A stretch of 64,000 bases of DNA from Lutibacter sp. (GCA_030683995.1 JAUXPH010000015.1:62001-126000), one strand, 5' to 3'; numbered from the stretch's first letter, positions 43,054-52,070 are shown. Made by a program: numbers and translations. Notes: generated by a model not told the origin, from the letters alone.

Positions 43054-43772
43054 AACTGCATCGGTACTTCAATAAAAAGCAATTCGGATGCGCTTTTGGC
43101 TTTTATATTTACACTTTTGGCATCAGAAATTCCGATGGCATCTTTTTTTCCTAAATTTTCATTTTCGATGTCGATTTCACCTTCCACAACCATCACATAC
43201 AATCCATGATTTTCGGATTTTAGTGTGTAATTAAAATCTGAATTTTCATCCAAATCGATGCTGGAAATGAGCGCATCCTGATGTATTTTCAAGGTATTTT
43301 TTACATCGTCATCAATAGAAGAAACCAAAATTTGGAGTTTGTTTTTTCTTTCTGAAGGATCAAATTTTAGTTGATCATATCTTGGTTCCACATCATTTTT
43401 ATCAGGAAAAATCCAAATTTGAAACAATTCTATTTCTTCATTTGGCGAATTGTTCATTTCGGAATGTTGCAAACCGCTTCCGGCCGACATTACCTGAACT
43501 TCACCGGCTTCTATGGCAATCCATTTATTGCCCATAGAATCTTTATGTTTTAGAGCGCCTGATAAAGGAATGGTGATAATTTCCATATTGTCGTGCGGAT
43601 GCGTTCCAAAACCCATTCCGCCTTGAATGGTATCATTGTTCAACACCCTTAAAGCTCCAAAATTTACTTTTTCCGGGTCATAATAATTTGCAAAACTAAA
43701 GGAATAGTTTGCGTCTAACCATCCGTAATTGGCTTTGCCTCTATTTGCTGCTTTGTGAATTATTTTTTTCAT
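43050..43772 (-). CDS. Pirin family protein
   Basis: A 240-residue bicupin. The N-terminal cupin has the metal site FGTHPHDNMEIITIPLSGALKHKD (H-x-H and later residues) and SGLQHSEMNNS. 'FQIWIFPDKNDVEPRYDQ' is a typical pirin segment, and the second cupin lacks metal ligands. Pirins are iron-binding proteins, some with quercetinase activity. The start (ATG 43772) sits at the end of a duplicated 87/111-nt intergenic unit. Its stop overlaps the convergent regulator by 4 nt. Confidence 0.92.
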   Translation of the reverse strand: MKKIIHKAANRGKANYGWLDANYSFSFANYYDPEKVNFGALRVLNNDTIQGGMGFGTHPHDNMEIITIPLSGALKHKDSMGNKWIAIEAGEVQVMSAGSGLQHSEMNNSPNEEIELFQIWIFPDKNDVEPRYDQLKFDPSERKNKLQILVSSIDDDVKNTLKIHQDALISSIDLDENSDFNYTLKSENHGLYVMVVEGEIDIENENLGKKDAIGISDAKSVNIKAKSASELLFIEVPMQF

Positions 43773-43967
43773 CTGTTTATATTTTATTTTTTATTGGTAC
43801 AGATGCAGTCGCCATTAATCATTCTGCTGTGTATCAAAATTTGTTATGGCTCGTTTCATCTGTTCACATATTATTTTTTTATTGGTAACAGCTGCTGCCT
43901 GCCTGCCGGACAGGCAGATTCGCCTATAATCCTTGTTGTATGTTTCAAAATTTGTGATGGCTCGGTT
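43770..43967 (-). repeat. Imperfect tandem duplication upstream of pirin, with a palindromic insertion
   Basis: Copy A is 43770-43856 (87 nt) and copy B is 43857-43967 (111 nt). Both run from a CAT through TATTGGTA, TCAAAATTTGT(T/G)ATGGCTCG to the next TTCAT. Copy B has about 24 extra nt around 43895-43918 that form a CTGCCTG/CAGGCAG stem with a CCGGA loop. Copy A ends exactly on the pirin start codon. Each unit has ATGAA(A/C)CGAGCCAT on the minus strand at its start. Confidence 0.8.
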
Positions 43968-43970
43968 CAT
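43815..43970 (-). other. Possible small ORF across the tandem duplication
   Basis: An open minus-strand frame from ATG 43970 to TAA 43815, 51 residues. It starts MNRAITNFETYNKDYRRI, crosses the palindromic insertion in frame (ICLSGRQAAAVTNKK), then repeats as MKRAITNFDTQQND. The repetition reflects the DNA duplication. The 24-nt insertion keeps the frame. No homologue is recognised. It could be a real small protein, an upstream leader peptide or chance, and I lean only weakly to coding. Confidence 0.3.
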
Positions 43971-43995
43971 AAATGAATTTAAATTTATTTGTGGG

Positions 43996-45528
43996 TTATT
44001 CCCACTCAATGGTTGCCGGTGGTTTTGAACTAATATCATATACTACTCTATTAACGCCTTTAACGCCATTTATTATTTTATTTGATGTTTTTTGCAAAAA
44101 CTCATAAGGCAAATTCACCCAATCGGCGGTCATTCCGTCTGTAGATTCCACTGCGCGCAACACCACGGCTTTTTCATAAGTTCTTTCATCACCCATTACG
44201 CCCACTGAATTTACGGGCAATAACATCGCTCCTGCCTGCCAAACTTTATCGTACAATCCCCATTCTTTCAATCCGTTTATAAAAATAGCGTCCACTTCCT
44301 GTAACATTTGCACTTTTTCTGCGGTGATATCGCCTAAAATCCGAATTCCCAAACCTGGACCCGGAAACGGATGTCTTCCCAACAATTCCGCATCAATTCC
44401 CAAGGTTGCTCCAACCCTGCGCACCTCATCTTTAAAGATCATTCTCAACGGTTCCACAATTTTAAGTTTCATAAAATCGGGCAAACCACCCACGTTATGA
44501 TGCGATTTAATGGTTGCCGATGGCCCGCCGCTTACCGAAACCGATTCAATGACATCTGGATAAATAGTGCCTTGCGCCAGCCATTTCACATCTTCAATTA
44601 AATGGGCCTCATCATCAAAAACTTCAATAAATACCCGACCGATGATTTTACGTTTTCCTTCAGGATCTGATTCTCCCGCTAGCGCTTTCAAAAAACGTGC
44701 CGAAGCATCGACGCCTTTTACATTAAGCCCCATTCCTTTGTACTGCTTTAAAACATTTTCAAATTCGTTTTTTCGCAACAAACCGTTATTGACGAAAATA
44801 CAATATAGGTTTTTTCCAATGGCTTTGCTCAATAAAACTGCCGCAACGGTAGAATCAACACCACCCGAAAGTCCGAGTACCACTCTATCGTCGCCGATTT
44901 GTTTTTGCAAATTGTCAACGGTTAGTTCCACAAATGAATCGGGTGTCCAAGTTTGGGCAACACCGCCTATTTTCACCAAAAAGTTTTCCAATATTTTTAT
45001 GCCATCCGTTGAATGGTAAACTTCCGGGTGAAATTGGATTCCGAAAGTGTCTTCATTTTTAATTTTAAATGCCGCAATTTCAACGTCGTGGGTACTGGAA
45101 ATTAACTCGCAATTCTTGGGCAAATTAACGATGGTATCACTGTGACTCATCCAAACCTGGCTACCCAAATGCACGTTTTCAAAAAAAAGCTCCTTTGTTT
45201 TTACAAAAGAAAGATTTGCCCTTCCATATTCGCGTGTGTTTGAAGCCGCCACTTTACCGCCAAAATTGTGCGCCAAAAATTGTGCGCCATAACATACGCC
45301 CAACAATGGTTTTTTGCCTTTAATTTGAGATAAATCGGGATGCGGAGCATCATCTGCCCTTACGGAAAACGGACTGCCGGAGAGGATTACCGCTTTATAA
45401 TTTTCGACCTTAAAATTTTTGCTGTTGAAAGGGAAAATTTCACAAAAAATATTGAGTTCTCTAACTCTTCGGGCAATTAACTGCGTGTATTGCGAACCGA
45501 AATCTAAAATAAGTACCTTGTCTTGCAT
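43996..45528 (-). CDS. guaA: GMP synthase (glutamine-hydrolysing)
   Basis: A 510-residue enzyme converting XMP to GMP. The N-terminal class I amidotransferase domain has [16 protein letters not shown] (nucleophile C79) and [11 protein letters not shown] (His-x-Glu). The ATP-pyrophosphatase domain has [18 protein letters not shown] (P-loop). The C-terminal dimerisation domain ends [20 protein letters not shown] as in all GuaA. The start is ATG 45528; a TTG at 45534 lies inside the promoter's -7 box. The ATG is 4 nt from that box, so the mRNA is probably leaderless. Confidence 0.97.
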   Translation of the reverse strand: MQDKVLILDFGSQYTQLIARRVRELNIFCEIFPFNSKNFKVENYKAVILSGSPFSVRADDAPHPDLSQIKGKKPLLGVCYGAQFLAHNFGGKVAASNTREYGRANLSFVKTKELFFENVHLGSQVWMSHSDTIVNLPKNCELISSTHDVEIAAFKIKNEDTFGIQFHPEVYHSTDGIKILENFLVKIGGVAQTWTPDSFVELTVDNLQKQIGDDRVVLGLSGGVDSTVAAVLLSKAIGKNLYCIFVNNGLLRKNEFENVLKQYKGMGLNVKGVDASARFLKALAGESDPEGKRKIIGRVFIEVFDDEAHLIEDVKWLAQGTIYPDVIESVSVSGGPSATIKSHHNVGGLPDFMKLKIVEPLRMIFKDEVRRVGATLGIDAELLGRHPFPGPGLGIRILGDITAEKVQMLQEVDAIFINGLKEWGLYDKVWQAGAMLLPVNSVGVMGDERTYEKAVVLRAVESTDGMTADWVNLPYEFLQKTSNKIINGVKGVNRVVYDISSKPPATIEWE

Positions 45529-45531
45529 CCG

Positions 45532-45559
45532 CAAAAATAATATTAAAATAATTATGCAA
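45532..45559 (-). promoter_or_regulatory. guaA promoter (TTG-N17-TATTTTTG)
   Basis: On the minus strand, TTG (45559-45557) and TATTTTTG (45539-45532) lie 17 nt apart, a full match to the Bacteroidetes promoter. The -7 box ends 3 nt before the guaA ATG. Confidence 0.72.
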
Positions 45560-45639
45560 TATTACTTTATGGATTTTTTTCTGAACAAAATGATTTTATC
45601 ACTGGTGAATGAGGCAAATAGGCAATAGGTTGCAGAAAA

Positions 45640-45667
45640 GTTTCAAGTTTCAGGTTTCAGGTTTCAA
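45640..45667. repeat. GTTTCA(A/G) heptad array
   Basis: Four exact heptads GTTTCAA, GTTTCAG, GTTTCAG, GTTTCAA in the guaA-glucosaminidase gap. They share the GTT-N4 period with the arrays at 37447 and 21169. Confidence 0.65.
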
Positions 45668-45716
45668 ACAAATTAAAAAAATCGTAAATCAAAAATCGTA
45701 ATTCGAAATTTAAGCA

Positions 45717-45826
45717 GCGTTAGGGAGTGAAGTGAAAATCCTTTTTAACGGTTTTACCGTTTAAAAGATTGTAACGAAAAGCCCGACCTGCCAGCCGGCA
45801 GGCCTGCCAGCTGGCGGGGAACGCCC
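45717..45826 (-). repeat. GCGTTAGGGA...AACGCCC repeat, copy 2
   Basis: A 110-nt element with the same ends as copy 1 (GCGTTAGGGA; GGGAACGCCC), GATTGTAACGAAAAGCCCG and GCCAGC/GCTGGC palindromes. Its core is instead an AT-rich hairpin: AACGG and CCGTT arms inside ATCCTTTTT/AAAAGAT. It sits 59 nt after the stop of the glucosaminidase gene. The rest of this 356-nt gap holds the guaA promoter and a heptad array. Confidence 0.75.
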
Positions 45827-45884
45827 ATAAATTCCTCGAAAATAAAGCCTCAATTTGAATTGGGTTCTCGAAAGAAAATTGAAT

Positions 45885-46685
45885 TTATTTTGTAATATTC
45901 AATTCTTGTCCGATACTTATCTCATTGGAAAACAACGCATTGATTTTCTTTAGTTCTTCAACCGTTAAACCGTATCTTTTTGAAATGTTATACAATGTAT
46001 CGCCTTTGACAACAATATGCTGCGCCACACTCATATTTTCCACTTTTTTGAACGGTATTCCCAATACTTCCGCATCATATTTGTGCAAATCATATTTTTC
46101 AATTAACCCAATTAATTTAGCGGGGTAACGCCTGTCGGTTGCATAACCGGCTTCACTTAAACCTTGCGCCCAGCCAACATAATCGCCATCTTTTAGTGTA
46201 AATAAATTGGCATAACGACTTCTTGTGGTTAAAAATAATGAGTGGTCTCTATAGGATTTTAACGGATCTTTATAAACCCTAAAACATTCCCCTTTTTCAT
46301 CATCGTCATGTAAAGTATGGTCGCCTTCCCAGCCTTTGTGGCATTTTATGCCGAAGTGATTGTTAGATCTTTTGGTTAGATCGCTATTGCCGCTTGAAGA
46401 TTCTATAATTCCCTGCGCCAATTTTATGCTGGCGGGGATTTTAAATTCACGCATTTCTTTCATTGCTTCATCTTTATAGGTATTGATGTATTCAATGGTT
46501 GACGTTGCAATGGATTGTTTTGGTTCAATTACTTTTTCTGCTGGTTCACTTTTTTCATCTTTTATTACTACTTTCTTTTCGGTTGGATGAATTTTGTGTT
46601 TTGATTGAACAACTTTCTTTTTGGAGTTGCAGCTCGATAAAAAACCGATGGTTAACAGACAAATTAAAACAACTTTTAACTTCAT
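45885..46685 (-). CDS. Glucosaminidase lipoprotein with LysM
   Basis: A 266-residue peptidoglycan hydrolase. The signal ends in a lipobox (FLSSC, C19). Residues 73-205 form a mannosyl-glycoprotein endo-beta-N-acetylglucosaminidase-like domain: ASIKLAQGIIESSSGNSDLTKRSNNHFGIKCHKGW (catalytic Glu in IIES) and GWAQGLSEAGYATDRRYPAKLIGLIEKYDLH. A LysM repeat follows at the C-terminus (VVKGDTLYNISKRYGLTVEELKKINAL). It likely cleaves glycan chains from the outer-membrane side. It is the last gene of a three-gene run beginning with the ABC-F gene. Confidence 0.92.
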   Translation of the reverse strand: MKLKVVLICLLTIGFLSSCNSKKKVVQSKHKIHPTEKKVVIKDEKSEPAEKVIEPKQSIATSTIEYINTYKDEAMKEMREFKIPASIKLAQGIIESSSGNSDLTKRSNNHFGIKCHKGWEGDHTLHDDDEKGECFRVYKDPLKSYRDHSLFLTTRSRYANLFTLKDGDYVGWAQGLSEAGYATDRRYPAKLIGLIEKYDLHKYDAEVLGIPFKKVENMSVAQHIVVKGDTLYNISKRYGLTVEELKKINALFSNEISIGQELNITK

Positions 46686-46688
46686 ATT

Positions 46689-47621
46689 TTACACTATTTG
46701 CGCTAAATTTTTCTTTTCTAATAATTGGTTCATCCCGTCAATTCCTTGCAAACCGCCGGTATGAATCGCCAAAATTTTGGTTCCTTTTTCAAAAAAACCC
46801 TTTTTTATCAAATCCACAATGCCGAACATCATTTTCCCTGTATAAACCGGGTCTAAAGGGATTTTTGTTTCCTTTTTGAATTTGTTGATAAATATAATTA
46901 ATTCTTCTGAAACTTTTGCATATCCACCAAAATGATAGTTGGTATTTAAACTCCAATTTTCCGTTTTTAGTATGTATTTTTTAATTTCTTGCGATAAAAA
47001 ATCACCTTTTAAAGCCGGAAAACCAATCGCATTTTGATGATTCTTTAGTGAATTTATGATTCCGGAGATGGTACCTCCGGTTCCTACAGCGCAACAAATA
47101 AAATCATATTTTGCATCTTCTTCTGCCAGAATTTCTTCACAGCCTTTTACAGCGAATTTATTTGTGCCGCCTTCGGGAACCAAATAAAAGTCGCCAAATT
47201 TTTCTTGAAGTAAAGCAATAAATTCAGATTCGGTTTTATTTCGATAGGCTGACCTTGAAACAAATTCAAACTGCATATTGTGTTCAGATGCAAATTTTAA
47301 GGTTGGATTATTTTGGATTGTTTCCTCCAAATTATTGGCCAATTCATCGCCTCTTATAATTCCGATGGTTTTAAAGTTATAGGCAAATCCGGCAGCGGCT
47401 GCAGCGGCAATATGATTGGAATAAGCACCGCCAAAAGTAAGCAAGGTGTTTTTTTGTTGTTTAGCAGCTTCCGCCAAATTGTATTTTAATTTTCGGTATT
47501 TATTTCCTGAAATAAACGGATGCAATTCATCTTCACGTTTTATAAAAAGAGAAACGCCGCAATTTTCAATTTCGGAAAAGTGAATTTGTTGTATGCGGCT
47601 ATTTTTATTTTCTAAGAACAA
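46689..47621 (-). CDS. PLP-dependent ACC deaminase / D-cysteine desulfhydrase-like enzyme
   Basis: A 310-residue fold-type II PLP enzyme. 'LFIKREDELHPFISGNKYRKLKYNL' contains the PLP-binding lysine in SGNKYRKLKYN. 'TFGGAYSNHIAAAAAAG' is the substrate/PLP segment, and AVGTGGTISGIINSL binds the phosphate. These fit the ACC deaminase/D-cysteine desulfhydrase family; which substrate is used cannot be told. The start is TTG 47621, overlapping the ABC-F stop by 10 nt. I see no better ATG, so translational coupling is likely. Confidence 0.88.
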   Translation of the reverse strand: MFLENKNSRIQQIHFSEIENCGVSLFIKREDELHPFISGNKYRKLKYNLAEAAKQQKNTLLTFGGAYSNHIAAAAAAGFAYNFKTIGIIRGDELANNLEETIQNNPTLKFASEHNMQFEFVSRSAYRNKTESEFIALLQEKFGDFYLVPEGGTNKFAVKGCEEILAEEDAKYDFICCAVGTGGTISGIINSLKNHQNAIGFPALKGDFLSQEIKKYILKTENWSLNTNYHFGGYAKVSEELIIFINKFKKETKIPLDPVYTGKMMFGIVDLIKKGFFEKGTKILAIHTGGLQGIDGMNQLLEKKNLAQIV

Positions 47622-49531
47622 TTCTCTGTTTTTATTTCAATTTCGGCCCATTCGTCCATCAACATTTCCACTTTATTTTTTTTGGCTTTATAGTTTTCAA
47701 AAAAATTGGGTTTTGTTGAAGTTGCCTCATAATCTTTCACCAAAGCTTCGTCCATTTCCAAAATTTCTTTTTCCAGATTATCTATCAGCGTTTCAATTTT
47801 AGCCAATTGATTTTTTAATTTTTTCAGTTCTTTGTCTTCGTCTCTAGATGAGTGCGACACTTCTTTTTTAGAAGTATCTGTTTTTTTTGCAACAACGGTT
47901 CTTTTTTCTGCTTCACGCAAATTTTCAATCTGATGTTGTTCCAAGAAAAAGTCGATGTCTCCCAAATATTCTTTAATCACTTTGTCTTTAAACCCGTAAA
48001 CTGTTGTGGCGAGTCCTTGCAAAAAATCCCTGTCGTGCGACACCAAAATTAAAGTTCCTTCAAATTTTTTGAGCGCCATTTTCAATACATTTTTTGATGC
48101 AATATCCAAGTGGTTTGTTGGCTCATCCATAATTAAAACGTTGAACGGAGACAATAACAACTTACACAATGCCAGCCTGTTTCTTTCGCCACCCGACAAC
48201 ATTTTTGCTTTTTTATCAACCGTATCACCGCTAAACAAAAACGATCCCAACAAATCTCTAACTCGCGCTCTGTTGGTATCCGTTGCGGCATCTTCCATAA
48301 TTTCCAACACCGTTTTTTCAGCGTCCAGATATTCCGACTGATTTTGGGCAAAATAGCCGATTTCAACATTATGGCCCAATTTTAAGTGGCCGCCGTGCGG
48401 AATTTCTCCCACCATAATTTTTGCCAAAGTCGATTTCCCTTGTCCGTTTTGGCCAACAAAAGCGATTTTGCTATTTCTTTCTATCAGTAAATCAACATCT
48501 TCCAACACGTGTTTTTTACCGTAACTCTTCGATAAATTTTCAGCTTCAATAACAATTTTTCCTGGTTCTTTAGAAATTTGGAATTTCACGTTCATCACTG
48601 CATTGTCATCATCATCAACTTCTATACGTTCCACTTTATCCAACCTTTTAATTAAGGATTGCGCCATGGTTGCTTTGTTGGCTTTGGCCCTAAATTTATC
48701 GATTAAAACTTGTGTGGCTTTAATTTCTTTGTCTTGGTTTTTTTGCGCCTGTAATTGTTTTTCTTTTATTTCACCTCGCAACAACAAAAACTGGGAATAT
48801 GGTTTTTTGTAATCGTATATTTTTCCTAATGAAATTTCTATGGTTCGGTTGGTGACATTGTCTAAAAACATTTTATCATGCGAAACCAAAACGATGGCGC
48901 CGGAATACACTTTCAAGAAATTTTCCAGCCAAATAATAGATTCTATATCCAAATGGTTTGTTGGCTCATCCAGCAATAATATGTCATTGTCTTGCAATAA
49001 TAACTTCGCCAGCTCAATACGCATTCTCCAGCCTCCGGAAAAAGTATCCGTCAGTTTGTCGAAATCCTCTCTTTGAAAACCTAAACCCTGTAATATTTTT
49101 TCGGTATTTCCCTGGTAGTTATAGCCTCCCAACAATTCATATCGGTGAGAAAACTCATTTAAATTAACCATTAAATCGTGATAATATTCACTTTCATAAT
49201 CGGTTCTTGTTACCAACTCGTGGTTGATAACTTCCAAATTGCCTTCCAACTGCTTAATTTCTGCAAAAGCCTGATAAGCTTCTTCCAAAATTGTTCTTCC
49301 TTCCACAAAATCGATATCCTGGCGCAAAAATCCGATACGCACTTCTTTATCAAAAGCCATCGTACCTCCAGTGGCCTCAATATCTTTTGAAAGCACCTTC
49401 AGAAGGGTAGATTTTCCTGCGCCGTTTTTGCCAATTAATCCAATTCTGTCACCTTTATTTAATTTAAAAGTTACTCCTGAAAACAAATCGGAACCGGCAA
49501 AAGAAACCGATAAATTATGTACGTTAAGCAT
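47612..49531 (-). CDS. ABC-F family ATPase (Uup/YheS-like)
   Basis: A 639-residue ABC-F protein distinct from EttA. Cassette 1: GKNGAGKSTLLKVL, FSGGWRMRIELAKLLL and ILLLDEPTNHLDIESI. Cassette 2: GQNGQGKSTLAKIM, MLSGGERNRLALCKLLL and LIMDEPTNHLDIASK. A basic/acidic linker lies between, with KFRAKANKATMAQSLIKRLDKVERI. The C-terminal extension of about 90 residues is a predicted coiled coil (KELKKLKNQLAKIETLIDNLEKEI). Such proteins act on the ribosome; this subtype is not specified. It has a full promoter at 49580-49610. Confidence 0.9.
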   Translation of the reverse strand: MLNVHNLSVSFAGSDLFSGVTFKLNKGDRIGLIGKNGAGKSTLLKVLSKDIEATGGTMAFDKEVRIGFLRQDIDFVEGRTILEEAYQAFAEIKQLEGNLEVINHELVTRTDYESEYYHDLMVNLNEFSHRYELLGGYNYQGNTEKILQGLGFQREDFDKLTDTFSGGWRMRIELAKLLLQDNDILLLDEPTNHLDIESIIWLENFLKVYSGAIVLVSHDKMFLDNVTNRTIEISLGKIYDYKKPYSQFLLLRGEIKEKQLQAQKNQDKEIKATQVLIDKFRAKANKATMAQSLIKRLDKVERIEVDDDDNAVMNVKFQISKEPGKIVIEAENLSKSYGKKHVLEDVDLLIERNSKIAFVGQNGQGKSTLAKIMVGEIPHGGHLKLGHNVEIGYFAQNQSEYLDAEKTVLEIMEDAATDTNRARVRDLLGSFLFSGDTVDKKAKMLSGGERNRLALCKLLLSPFNVLIMDEPTNHLDIASKNVLKMALKKFEGTLILVSHDRDFLQGLATTVYGFKDKVIKEYLGDIDFFLEQHQIENLREAEKRTVVAKKTDTSKKEVSHSSRDEDKELKKLKNQLAKIETLIDNLEKEILEMDEALVKDYEATSTKPNFFENYKAKKNKVEMLMDEWAEIEIKTENCS

Positions 49532-49579
49532 TAATAGTTTATTATTTAATGTAAATTTGTATGCGTTTTAAAAATCGTA

Positions 49580-49610
49580 CAAAAGTACTACAAATAAATT
49601 TGGCACTCAA
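49580..49610 (-). promoter_or_regulatory. Promoter of the ABC-F gene (TTG-N20-TACTTTTG)
   Basis: On the minus strand, TTG (49610-49608) and TACTTTTG (49587-49580) lie 20 nt apart, upstream of ATG 49531 with an implied leader of about 40 nt. Confidence 0.7.
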
Positions 49611-49662
49611 TTAAAGTTTTTAATTTAATAATTAGCTAAATATCAAGCAACAAAAATAAAAA

Positions 49663-50061
49663 ATGTTTAAAAAAGGAAGCAAGCTTTACAGCATTTTATA
49701 TAATAAATGTCCGAGATGCCACGAAGGTGATTTTATGAAAGAAAAGAATATGTTTAAATTGCATAAGGCTTTTCAAATGCACGAACATTGCTCAAAATGC
49801 GGTTTAAAATATATGATGGAACCTTCCTTTTTTTATGGCGCTATGTATATAAATTATGCGCTCACAGTTGGAATTTCAGTTGCGACCTTTATAGTAGTTA
49901 CGCTGTTTTTCGACTTTAGTTTGGTGGAAAGTTTTGTTCCTATAGTAATTGCTTTGTTTTTGACAGCGCCGGTTAGCATTCGATTGTCAAGAATAGGTTG
50001 GATCAATCTTTTTGTAAAATTCGATCGAAAGGCAATTAAGTCTAACGAAAACGAGCAATAG
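49663..50061 (+). CDS. DUF983 small membrane protein with zinc ribbon
   Basis: A 132-residue protein. The first half has two CxxC motifs, NKCPRCHEGDF and EHCSKCGLKYMMEPSFF, forming a zinc ribbon. The second half has two membrane helices (LTVGISVATFIVVTLFF and FVPIVIALFLTAPVSIRL). This is the DUF983 arrangement. The family is common in Bacteroidetes and alphaproteobacteria, with unknown function. Its 3' end overlaps the convergent FAD oxidoreductase gene by 20 nt. Confidence 0.88.
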   Translation: MFKKGSKLYSILYNKCPRCHEGDFMKEKNMFKLHKAFQMHEHCSKCGLKYMMEPSFFYGAMYINYALTVGISVATFIVVTLFFDFSLVESFVPIVIALFLTAPVSIRLSRIGWINLFVKFDRKAIKSNENEQ

Positions 50062-51082
50062 AAATTTCTTGATCCAACGCAATTCCATTTTCTAAATAAT
50101 CATAAAGTGCTTTTGCAAGGGTTGGCGCAATCATTACGCCACGAGTTCCCAATCCATTTAACACGGCTAAATTTTGATGCTTTGGATGTTTTCCAGCCAA
50201 AGGCCTTCTGTCTTTAACCGTTGGTCGTATCCCGGCAATATGTTCCACAATTTCAAACGGAACATCTATAACTGATTTTAATTTGGTTAAAAGTTCGTTT
50301 TTTCCTTCTTCTGTTGGAAGCTGGGTTTTGTCTTTCCAATTAAATGTGGCGCCAACTTTATAATTATTATTTCCTAAAGGAAGCACAAACACCGCGGATT
50401 TTATCATAAAATTGATGTTTAAATTGGGTACGTGTATGGTAATTAACTCACCTTTTGCTTCTTGCATGGGCAATTCATTAAAAAACGGATTGTTTTTGAG
50501 TCCGAAACCTTCACAAAAAACTATTTTTGAAGCAATTATATCTTTATATTCAACACCGTTTTCGGTAATTTTTAATTCAGAATATTGATAACTTTCATTT
50601 CTGATTAAATTTCTTTGCGATAAACAATTCCGATAATCTTCCAGCAATGATTTTGTGTCGATTCTTCCGGTATTTAGCAATTTCCCATAACCGAAATCTG
50701 CCAAAACGCCTTCGTGTTTTTCATTGATTAATTTGGTGGACATAAAATTTGATAATCCTGGATTATCGCAGGCAGTAAACCAATTATTTTGTTCTTCAAC
50801 CGATTTGAATATTCTGTAAATATCAACTGGATAATCGTATTTTTTATTGAATTGAATCTCTAAATCATTGTAAAATGGCAAAGCGATTTCCAATTGCTCT
50901 GTTGCGTTCCAAACTGGCGTAAAGCGCTTTAACACTACCGGATTGTAAACCCCGCCTGCTACCATGGAAGAATTTTGGGAATGATCCTCAAAAACCAAGA
51001 ATGTTTTTTTATTTTTTTCCAATTCTTTGGTAAAGGCCAATCCCGCCAATCCCAAACCAACAATGATATAATCTGCTTTCAT
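50042..51082 (-). CDS. FAD-dependent oxidoreductase (DAO family)
   Basis: A 346-residue flavoprotein. The N-terminal GxGxxG dinucleotide site is YIIVGLGLAGLAFTKEL. 'SSMVAGGVYNPVVLKRFTPVWNA' follows. The C-terminal part 'GIRPTVKDRRPLAGKHPKHQNLAVLNGLGTRGVMIAPTLAK' matches the glycine/D-amino acid oxidase (DAO) family. The substrate, probably an amine or amino acid, is not defined. It is an isolated minus-strand gene behind the gldK-gldN operon terminator. Confidence 0.87.
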   Translation of the reverse strand: MKADYIIVGLGLAGLAFTKELEKNKKTFLVFEDHSQNSSMVAGGVYNPVVLKRFTPVWNATEQLEIALPFYNDLEIQFNKKYDYPVDIYRIFKSVEEQNNWFTACDNPGLSNFMSTKLINEKHEGVLADFGYGKLLNTGRIDTKSLLEDYRNCLSQRNLIRNESYQYSELKITENGVEYKDIIASKIVFCEGFGLKNNPFFNELPMQEAKGELITIHVPNLNINFMIKSAVFVLPLGNNNYKVGATFNWKDKTQLPTEEGKNELLTKLKSVIDVPFEIVEHIAGIRPTVKDRRPLAGKHPKHQNLAVLNGLGTRGVMIAPTLAKALYDYLENGIALDQEISIARFR

Positions 51083-51106
51083 CTTGCGAATTTACTTCAT
51101 AAAACA

Positions 51107-51135
51107 AAAAACTCCCGCAAATTGCAGGAGTTTTT
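51107..51135 (-). terminator. Terminator of the gldK-gldL-gldM-gldN operon
   Basis: AAAAACTCC pairs with GGAGTTTTT, with inner GCAA/TTGC pairing across one C-A mismatch. It is followed by T6 on the minus strand. It begins about 20 nt after the gldN stop. Confidence 0.88.
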
Positions 51136-51155
51136 AGATTTTGATATTATTTTTT

Positions 51156-52058
51156 TTAATAATTCCACATATTAAGTTCTTTATTTCTGATATCGTCTTT
51201 AATTTTATCAGACTCCAATACCTGGAACAAGGCATTTCCTTTCACGTATTGATCCACATCTCTATCTCCATAAATATTTTCTTCCTTATAAATAATGGAA
51301 CTGAACCTTCTTGCATTTAACAAATGATCAAAAGATATGGGATACGCTGAATTTTTTTGATTGAAAACTTTTGCGTTATGAAGCACTTCGCGCGCATCGG
51401 GAAAATAAACCCAAAATAAAGCCAATTGTTCAGAAATATTGATATCCTCTCTTCCCATTGTTTGCACATCCGGAGCAACTGGAGCCAATGCAATCAAGCG
51501 ATATTTTAATTCACCCTGACGCTTGTCGAAATACCATAGCCCTTTAATTTTAAATCCTTCAATATCCTGGGAAGTCAAATTAATTTTGTCAATATATTCA
51601 TCAATATTTTGGTTTCCGGCATTCATTTCATCAAAACCGGCATCTGTGGTGTCAATTCGAAAAAGCTTGCTGTTTATTTCAGCTTTGGTCATTTTAGCCG
51701 TAAAATAAGAATCGTCATAAATCTCTGTAATATCTCCGTTTTTAATGCCTTTTAAAAGGGTGTCAAACAGCGATCGCCTATCCAGAGACACATTCATAGT
51801 GTCAACGGGATAATAAAACGGCATATTAATTCGCTCGTTTAGATCAAGATATTCCCAAACAACTTTAGACCAAAGAATATCTCTGTCATCAACATATCCA
51901 TACGCTAAAGGTTTGTCAAAATCTACGGCTTTTTGAGCTTCCGTTTTTTTACCAATATCAGAAGGCTTTTTGGCATTCAATAGATTTGACTGTGCATACA
52001 AGTTATTAAAGAGCACAAATGCCAAAATAAAAATTCCAATATTTTTCTTATTTATCAT
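51156..52058 (-). CDS. gldN: Gliding motility / T9SS protein GldN
   Basis: A 300-residue periplasmic protein with a signal peptide (MINKKNIGIFILAFVLFNNLYAQ). 'LAYGYVDDRDILWSKVVWEYLDLNERINMPFYYPVD' and 'FKIKGLWYFDKRQGELKYRLIALAPV' are typical of the GldN/PorN family. It forms a periplasmic ring with GldK at the outer membrane in the type IX secretion system. It is the last gene of the gld operon, 12 nt after gldM. Confidence 0.93.
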   Translation of the reverse strand: MINKKNIGIFILAFVLFNNLYAQSNLLNAKKPSDIGKKTEAQKAVDFDKPLAYGYVDDRDILWSKVVWEYLDLNERINMPFYYPVDTMNVSLDRRSLFDTLLKGIKNGDITEIYDDSYFTAKMTKAEINSKLFRIDTTDAGFDEMNAGNQNIDEYIDKINLTSQDIEGFKIKGLWYFDKRQGELKYRLIALAPVAPDVQTMGREDINISEQLALFWVYFPDAREVLHNAKVFNQKNSAYPISFDHLLNARRFSSIIYKEENIYGDRDVDQYVKGNALFQVLESDKIKDDIRNKELNMWNY

Positions 52059-52070
52059 TTAAAATTTATT

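Noticed and set aside
43755-43976. Plus-strand ORF of 73 codons over the pirin upstream region
   Set aside because: It is the antisense of the tandem duplication, runs into the pirin start region, and the Cys-rich translation only mirrors the repeat.
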